Origin: an uncultured Lachnospiraceae bacterium
GTDB taxonomy: Bacteria; Bacillota_A; Clostridia; Lachnospirales; Lachnospiraceae
Assembly: GCA_902783205.1 (NCBI GenBank)
Contig: CACZQE010000298.1
Coordinates: 1-10,510 of the forward strand
Direction of reading: 5' to 3'
DNA length: 10,510 nucleotides
This document shows positions 6,294 through 10,510 of this stretch, one piece after another. The notes beneath the pieces are model-generated. The model saw only the letters and a list, made by a program, of their open reading frames with translations. It was not told where the DNA came from and searched no databases. Each line of letters begins with the position of its first letter. Position 1 is the first letter of the stretch. Both the position numbers and the translations under genes were made by a program.

Positions 6294-6836
6294 TCATGAT
6301 ACGGTTGCAGTGAAAAAGAAACTGCTGATCTCCTCGGGAGAATAGCTGTCATTTTTCATCCACCATCTGACCGTCTCGGCAAAATCACAAACCATGTGAT
6401 TCTTCATATAATCCGCGGGTACCGCCGGTTCATACTTTGTGATCTGGTCTTCAAAAAGCTCCCCCAGATACTCCTTGAAATACCGCATAAACATTTCACC
6501 GCTCTCACTGGACAGAATTCCCTTTAAATACTTCCGGCTGTCCTGCAGATGGTAGAGGATATGGGTGATTTCCGTGCGGATGTCCTTTTTTCCCGATGAG
6601 AAATCGTGGGTATTCTCTTTTGTCAGTTTTTCCGAAAAAACATGATCAAAGATTTCCGTACATAAGGCCTTCAGCAGATCGTCCTTGGTCTCAAAATGCG
6701 AATAAAATGTACTTCGGCCTATGTCTGCCTCCTCTATGATCTCCTGAACGGTGATGGCGGAATATGATTTCTTTTCAAGCAGTCCGGTAAAGGCTGTAAA
6801 AACAGCCTGCCTTGTTCTTTTCTGTCTTCTGTCCAT
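6294..6836 (-). CDS. TetR/AcrR-family transcriptional regulator
   Basis: A 180-residue one-component repressor. The N-terminal DNA-binding domain is plain: RRQKRTRQAVFTAFTGLLE, then the helix-turn-helix at about 29-48 (ITVQEIIEEADIGRSTFYSHF) and FETKDDLLKAL. The C-terminal ligand and dimer domain (about 60-180) resembles that of Firmicutes TetR proteins of the TetR_C_8 kind; the ligand cannot be predicted. ATG 6836 is chosen because the family's conserved N terminus begins there; the frame is open to 6917, but the extra part runs through the palindromic operator. The ribosome binding site is poor (GGGGG, 6 nt before ATG). It is divergent from the metal ATPase with 165 bp between, the usual layout for a repressor of the neighbouring gene that also controls itself. 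Confidence 0.93.
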   Translation of the reverse strand: MDRRQKRTRQAVFTAFTGLLEKKSYSAITVQEIIEEADIGRSTFYSHFETKDDLLKALCTEIFDHVFSEKLTKENTHDFSSGKKDIRTEITHILYHLQDSRKYLKGILSSESGEMFMRYFKEYLGELFEDQITKYEPAVPADYMKNHMVCDFAETVRWWMKNDSYSPEEISSFFFTATVS

Positions 6837-6865
6837 TCTAAACCCCCGAACATTTTTTATCAATT

Positions 6866-6879
6866 GTTCAGTACTGAAC
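6866..6879. promoter_or_regulatory. Candidate TetR operator, perfect 14-bp palindrome
   Basis: GTTCAGTACTGAAC is its own reverse complement. It lies in the tetR/ATPase divergent region, 30 bp before the tetR start. The half-site GTTCAGTA recurs at 6944-6951, and AATTGTTC occurs twice (6862-6869 and 6903-6910). Size, symmetry and position fit a TetR-family operator; binding is inferred. Confidence 0.65.
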
Positions 6880-6898
6880 TTTTTGCCATTTCTGATTC

Positions 6899-6927
6899 TT
6901 GGAATTGTTCTGTTCAAGTAATATACT
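6899..6927 (+). promoter_or_regulatory. Candidate promoter of the metal ATPase gene
   Basis: TTGGAA (6899-6904) and TATACT (6922-6927) are separated by 17 bp. The -35 matches consensus at 4 of 6 bases and the -10 at 5 of 6. The predicted start is near 6934, leaving a 68-nt leader. The second GTTCAGTA half-site (6944-6951) falls just after the start, so a repressor bound there or at 6866-6879 would flank the promoter. Confidence 0.45.
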
Positions 6928-6943
6928 CAAATCCGAATAAAGT

Positions 6944-6957
6944 GTTCAGTATCATAC
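6944..6957. promoter_or_regulatory. Second, partial operator-like site
   Basis: GTTCAGTA (6944-6951) repeats the left eight bases of the 14-bp palindrome exactly. The right half has decayed (TCATAC), keeping only the last AC. It could be a weaker second binding site for the same regulator. Confidence 0.4.
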
Positions 6958-7001
6958 AAATTATACGCAATATAAAAACATATGTCAACAAGGAGGACCT
7001 G

Positions 7002-8915
7002 ATGATTAAACGTATTAATGATTTTCTTGCCGGATGGCCGATGACAATCATAGGCGGTCTCTTTCTGATTCCGTCATTTGTGCTGCCGCGAATGGGTTAT
7101 CCGGCTATGGAGGGCCTTGCCTGGGTTACTGTCATAATCTGCGGTCTGCCCCTCCTGTACCTTTCTGTCTGGAGACTCATATATAACAGGGGGATAAGCC
7201 GGATCTCCTCCGCTCTTCTTATTACTATGGCCATGATCGCCGCAATCTGCATCGGAGACCTTTTCGCCGCAGGTGAAGTAGCCTTCATTATGGAAATCGG
7301 CGCCCTGTTCGAAGACATGACGACAGAGCGGGCAAAAAAAGGGTTGAAGAATCTGATTGCCCTTGCACCGGAAACAGGCAGGGTAATCCGTGACGGAAAA
7401 GAATGTATCATTCCCACAGACCAGATCCGGGTGGATGATCTGCTCCGTATCCTCCCCGGCGAAACCATCCCGGCGGACGGAAAAATCGTAAACGGCGAAA
7501 CCTCTGTCGACCAGTCAGTCATGACAGGAGAAAGCCTTCCCATTGACAAAAGTGTCGGAGACAAGGTTTTTTCCGGAACTATCAACCGCTTCGGTTCAAT
7601 CGATATCATTGCCAGCAGGGTCGGACAGGACAGTTCCCTGCAGAAACTGATCCGTATGGTGGAAGAGGCAGAAAAGAACCAGGCTCCGACCCAGAGAATC
7701 GCGGATCAGTGGGCAAGCTGGCTGGTACCTGCAGCCCTGATCATCGCCATAGGCGCCTACATTGCCACCGGCAATATCGTCAGGGCTGTCACGGTCATGG
7801 TTGTATTCTGCCCCTGCGCTCTTGTTCTTGCCACACCGACTGCCATCATGGCCGCCATCGGACAGGCCACAAAGCACGGTGTCATTATCAAATCGGGAGA
7901 AGCGCTTGAAAAAATGGGGAAAGTTGACACCATCGCCTTTGATAAAACCGGAACCCTCACCCGGGGCCGGCTGGAAGTAAGCGATATTATCCCCCTTTCA
8001 GAAATGAGTGAAGAAGACCTTTTACAGATTGCCGCTTCTGCTGAAAGCCGCAGTGAGCATCCACTGGGAAAGGCAATCACGGAAAAGGCCGGATCAGAAG
8101 AGATTCCTCTCCTTCAGACCGGCAGTTTCGAGATGAAGGCGGGAAGAGGTGTTTCCGCACAGATCGGGGAAGATACCTATTATCTGGGTAATGAAAAATA
8201 TATCTGCCGGACAGGGTCCGAAATCGATGAAAAAGCTGCTGTCGCCCTGGACACACTTCGGTCTCAGGGAAAAGCTTCGGTCATCGTTGCAAAAGGACAG
8301 ACCCTGCTTGGTATCATTGCTCTTTCTGATGTAATCCGGCCGGAGTCGGCAGACATGGTAAGAAGATTAAATGAAATGGATGTAAAAACCGTTCTGCTGA
8401 CAGGGGACAACAGCAAAGCTGCGGAATATTTTGCCGCTCAGGTTCCGGTCAGAGAAACCCGGGCTGACCTGCTCCCGGAGGAAAAAGTTCAGAACATATC
8501 TCATCTGATGGAAGCGGGAAAAGTCTGTATGATCGGGGACGGTGTGAACGATGCGCCCGCGCTTAAGACAGCCGATGTCGGCGTCGCCATGGGCGCCATG
8601 GGAAGTGATATCGCGGTTGATGCCGCCGATGTCGCTCTGATGGATGATGACATTTCCAAAATCCCTTATCTGAAATGGCTTGGAAACACTACGATCAAAA
8701 CGATAAAAGGGGCGATCACCCTCTCCATGTGCATCAACTTCGTGGCGATCACCCTTTCTGTTCTCGGAATCCTCAATCCGACGACAGGCGCCCTGGTGCA
8801 TAATGCAGGCTCCTGCTTTGTTGTATTGCTGGCTGCTCTTTTATATGACAGAAAATATCCGGCTAAAAACTGTGAGCCGTCAGCCAGTCAACCGCTTTCT
8901 CAACCAGCTGCGTGA
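7002..8915 (+). CDS. P1B-type heavy-metal-transporting ATPase without an HMA domain
   Basis: A 637-residue heavy-metal P-type ATPase, which would use ATP to export a transition metal across the cytoplasmic membrane. It begins directly with membrane helices (about 9-28 and 34-56, then a TM3/TM4 pair about 62-100), with no N-terminal metal-binding domain. Next come the actuator TGES (175-178), the metal-site CPC (270-272) in TM6, the phosphorylation site DKTGTLT (Asp314), the P1B-specific SEHPLG (His353-Pro354), GDGVNDAP (512-519), and two C-terminal helices with ALVHNAGS (His600). CPC suggests Cu+ or Zn2+/Cd2+/Pb2+. The HNAGS in TM8 matches neither the MxxSS of copper pumps nor the DxG of zinc pumps, so the metal is left open. 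AGGAGG lies 5 nt before ATG 7002; the frame is open to 6864, through the operator. The last 17 codons overlap the convergent aldo/keto reductase gene. Confidence 0.93.
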   Translation: MIKRINDFLAGWPMTIIGGLFLIPSFVLPRMGYPAMEGLAWVTVIICGLPLLYLSVWRLIYNRGISRISSALLITMAMIAAICIGDLFAAGEVAFIMEIGALFEDMTTERAKKGLKNLIALAPETGRVIRDGKECIIPTDQIRVDDLLRILPGETIPADGKIVNGETSVDQSVMTGESLPIDKSVGDKVFSGTINRFGSIDIIASRVGQDSSLQKLIRMVEEAEKNQAPTQRIADQWASWLVPAALIIAIGAYIATGNIVRAVTVMVVFCPCALVLATPTAIMAAIGQATKHGVIIKSGEALEKMGKVDTIAFDKTGTLTRGRLEVSDIIPLSEMSEEDLLQIAASAESRSEHPLGKAITEKAGSEEIPLLQTGSFEMKAGRGVSAQIGEDTYYLGNEKYICRTGSEIDEKAAVALDTLRSQGKASVIVAKGQTLLGIIALSDVIRPESADMVRRLNEMDVKTVLLTGDNSKAAEYFAAQVPVRETRADLLPEEKVQNISHLMEAGKVCMIGDGVNDAPALKTADVGVAMGAMGSDIAVDAADVALMDDDISKIPYLKWLGNTTIKTIKGAITLSMCINFVAITLSVLGILNPTTGALVHNAGSCFVVLLAALLYDRKYPAKNCEPSASQPLSQPAA

Positions 8916-10002
8916 TATCTTCCCCTTCTTTTGTAATCACCTGCTGTTTATCAAGGCCATTGTGGAAGTCAACATGCTCGGCTTCCGCAATGGCATTTTT
9001 CAGGTAATTATTGTCATCGGAGAATCCGGGATCCGGCTGGATCTGACAGATACTGTAGGCCTGAAGAATCGCACTGACAGGAACGCCATGGTACATGATG
9101 TCCCTGTACCGCTCAATCTCACTCTGTCTGATCGGCGCGCTCTCACGGTAAATACGCATAGCCTCAGCCAGTAGTTTTCTGTCTTCATCCGTTAATTTCC
9201 CGGCGGTATTGCTGGTCATAGTATTGTCTTTTACCTGCTCAAGAGTGCTCATACCGGAAAGAACAGCAATGACATCCTCCAGATCCAGACTGTATCTGAC
9301 AGCCCAGGAAGCAATGGACCAGTCCGGATGCGCTGCTTTCAGCAGAGCCTCCGCTTCTTCCGGAAGTCTGGCAAGCCCGCCTCCTTTAACCGCTTCCATG
9401 ATAATTACTTTTCTCCCGTGCCTGCGGATCACATCATAGCAGAGTCCGGCCTGGACAAGCTCGCTGTCCCAGTCAATAGGGTTTAATGCAATCTGGACAA
9501 ACTCGATTTCAGGATGCTCGGTCAGAACCCGATCCAGAAATTTTGCAGATGAATGGAAGGAGATACCCAGATGGCGGATCTTCCCTTCCTCTTTCCATTT
9601 TTTCGCATGGTCAAAGAGATGCGTCGTCTTCACAATGCCGCCTTTTCCATCGTATCCGTCATAGTAAACCGTCTGGATATTATGAAGAAGATAGTAGTCC
9701 ACATAGTCCACGCCCAGATTTTCCAGCTGGCTGCGGAAGATTTCTTCAATCTTTTCTTCCGGAATCAGCATAAAGGTCGGGAACTTTGTCGCTACAGTAA
9801 AACTGTCTCTGGGATGACGCTCCACGAGTGCTTTCCGGGTTGCTTCTTCACTTTTTCCATCGTGATATACATAGCTGGTATCAAAGTAGGTATAACCCGC
9901 TTCAAGAAAAGCGTCCACCATGGCATTCAGCTTTTCATAGTCAAAATCAGTCGGGCCGGAGATTACCGGCAGTCTCATCATACCAAATCCAAGATTTTTC
10001 AT
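8863..10002 (-). CDS. Aldo/keto reductase with a cysteine-free C-terminal extension
   Basis: A 379-residue NADPH-type aldo/keto reductase. The catalytic tetrad is visible: Asp41 and Tyr46 in FDTSYVYHDG, Lys73 in ATKFP and His107 in YYLLHN. The barrel continues through HLGISFHSS (144-152), QIALNPIDWD (170-179), MEAVKGGGLA (202-211) and VLSGMST (247-253). Long clostridial members of this group usually end in a ferredoxin-like module with clustered cysteines. Here the matching region (about 285-345) has only Cys319, so no 4Fe-4S cluster can form. It is 28 nt downstream of the cupin gene, probably one operon, with GGAG 9 nt before the ATG. The substrate is unknown; the pairing with a cupin is common in clostridial redox or detoxification operons. 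Its 3' end overlaps the ATPase gene by 53 bp. Confidence 0.93.
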   Translation of the reverse strand: MKNLGFGMMRLPVISGPTDFDYEKLNAMVDAFLEAGYTYFDTSYVYHDGKSEEATRKALVERHPRDSFTVATKFPTFMLIPEEKIEEIFRSQLENLGVDYVDYYLLHNIQTVYYDGYDGKGGIVKTTHLFDHAKKWKEEGKIRHLGISFHSSAKFLDRVLTEHPEIEFVQIALNPIDWDSELVQAGLCYDVIRRHGRKVIIMEAVKGGGLARLPEEAEALLKAAHPDWSIASWAVRYSLDLEDVIAVLSGMSTLEQVKDNTMTSNTAGKLTDEDRKLLAEAMRIYRESAPIRQSEIERYRDIMYHGVPVSAILQAYSICQIQPDPGFSDDNNYLKNAIAEAEHVDFHNGLDKQQVITKEGEDITQLVEKAVDWLTAHSF

Positions 10003-10030
10003 TTAAGATATCTCCTTTCCCGTTTTCCTT

Positions 10031-10468
10031 TTATCCCAGGGCATTGTAATCTTCATCCGCAACGGCTTCCAGCCATTCATTGCTGCAGTTTTCGCCCGGC
10101 ACTTCCAGCGAAATGTGGGAAAACCAGCTGTCTTTCTTCGCTCCGTGCCAGTGTTTAACACCCTGCGGAATCTCAATAACCGTTCCTTCCTTTAACTCCT
10201 GTGCCGGTTTCCCTTCTTCCTGGTACCAGCCCTCTCCTGCTGTGCAGATCAGAATCTGGCCGCCGCCCTTATCCGCATGATGCACATGCCAGTGGTTTCT
10301 TGTCCCGGGTTCAAATGTCACATTTGCCAGAAAGAGTGGTGCTTTCCCAAACTCTGTGAGAGCATTCAGATAACTCTGTCCGTCAAAATACTGCGCATAA
10401 GCATCATTGGGATTTCCGAGTCCGAAGCTGTTTGCCTTGTCGAATTCTGCCTTGTCTGTATACTTCAT
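10031..10468 (-). CDS. Small single-domain cupin protein
   Basis: A 145-residue cupin, metal-binding and cytoplasmic (no signal peptide). Cupin motif 1 is at about 54-80: PGTRNHWHVHHADKGGGQ, with His59, His61 and Gln71, followed by ILICTAGEGWYQ. Motif 2 is GTVIEIPQGVKHWHG (95-109), with His106/His108. This is the short type often annotated next to or fused with carboxymuconolactone decarboxylase-like proteins and next to reductases; no such fusion is present here. The function cannot be deduced, though it may be an isomerase, a dioxygenase-like enzyme or a small-molecule binder. GGAGG lies 5 nt before ATG 10468. It precedes the aldo/keto reductase by 28 nt on the same strand. Confidence 0.9.
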   Translation of the reverse strand: MKYTDKAEFDKANSFGLGNPNDAYAQYFDGQSYLNALTEFGKAPLFLANVTFEPGTRNHWHVHHADKGGGQILICTAGEGWYQEEGKPAQELKEGTVIEIPQGVKHWHGAKKDSWFSHISLEVPGENCSNEWLEAVADEDYNALG

Positions 10469-10479
10469 TTTTTCCTCCG

Positions 10480-10510
10480 TTATTCTTCCGATACCGTAAG
10501 CGTTACCCGC
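10480..10510 (-). CDS. Possible C-terminal end of an upstream gene (partial)
   Basis: One minus-strand frame reads RVTLTVSEE followed by TAA at 10480-10482, 11 nt before the cupin start. It would be the tail of a preceding gene in the same operon. Nine codons are too few to identify a family or to be certain it is coding. The frame continuous with the cupin is also open to the edge, but the strong ribosome binding site supports the cupin start given. Confidence 0.3.
   Translation of the reverse strand, partial: RVTLTVSEE

Noticed and set aside
6864..7001. N-terminal extension of the metal ATPase by 46 residues, as a possible metal-binding domain.
   Set aside because: It contains no CxxC motif, runs through the operator and promoter, and AGGAGG sits 5 nt before ATG 7002.
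8367..8801. Minus-strand open frame of 144 codons inside the ATPase gene.
   Set aside because: It is antisense to the conserved P-domain, with no ribosome binding site and no recognisable family.

Overview
The window looks like chromosome from a gut-type Clostridia, most likely Lachnospiraceae. This is inferred from the strong AGGAGG-type ribosome binding sites, the mid-GC codon use, the thiM-thiE-HAD-thiD-cytX order behind a TPP riboswitch, and the style of the SpoIIE/RsbU-like phosphatase. No species can be named from the sequence alone. There are no rRNA or tRNA genes, CRISPR arrays or transposases.

Region 1 (about 1-4580, minus strand) is a thiamine-precursor salvage operon. Transcription starts from a TTGACA/TATAAT promoter and passes a clear TPP riboswitch and an intrinsic terminator. 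It then crosses an unusually structured 195-nt leader before thiM (hydroxyethylthiazole kinase), thiE (thiamine-phosphate synthase), a HAD phosphatase, thiD (HMP/HMP-P kinase) and cytX (NCS1-family HMP transporter, cut by the window edge at 390 codons). CytX brings in HMP, ThiD phosphorylates it twice, ThiM phosphorylates salvaged thiazole, and ThiE joins the two to give thiamine monophosphate. The HAD enzyme may dephosphorylate that product or an intermediate. No thiC, thiG or thiL is present here, so this locus is salvage, not de novo synthesis.

Region 2 (4563-6836, minus) holds a membrane-anchored SpoIIE/RsbU-type PP2C phosphatase with an extracytoplasmic sensor, and upstream of it a TetR-family regulator. 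Region 3 (6837-8915) is a divergent intergenic region with a perfect 14-bp palindrome, followed on the plus strand by a P1B heavy-metal ATPase that lacks an HMA domain and carries a CPC motif. The TetR protein probably controls this ATPase.

Region 4 (8863-10510, minus) contains an aldo/keto reductase and a small cupin in one operon, possibly preceded by the last codons of another gene. The reductase overlaps the metal ATPase tail to tail by 53 bp.

Nothing here is clearly a new defence or mobile system. The most unexplained sequence is the pair of large folded elements between the riboswitch terminator and thiM.
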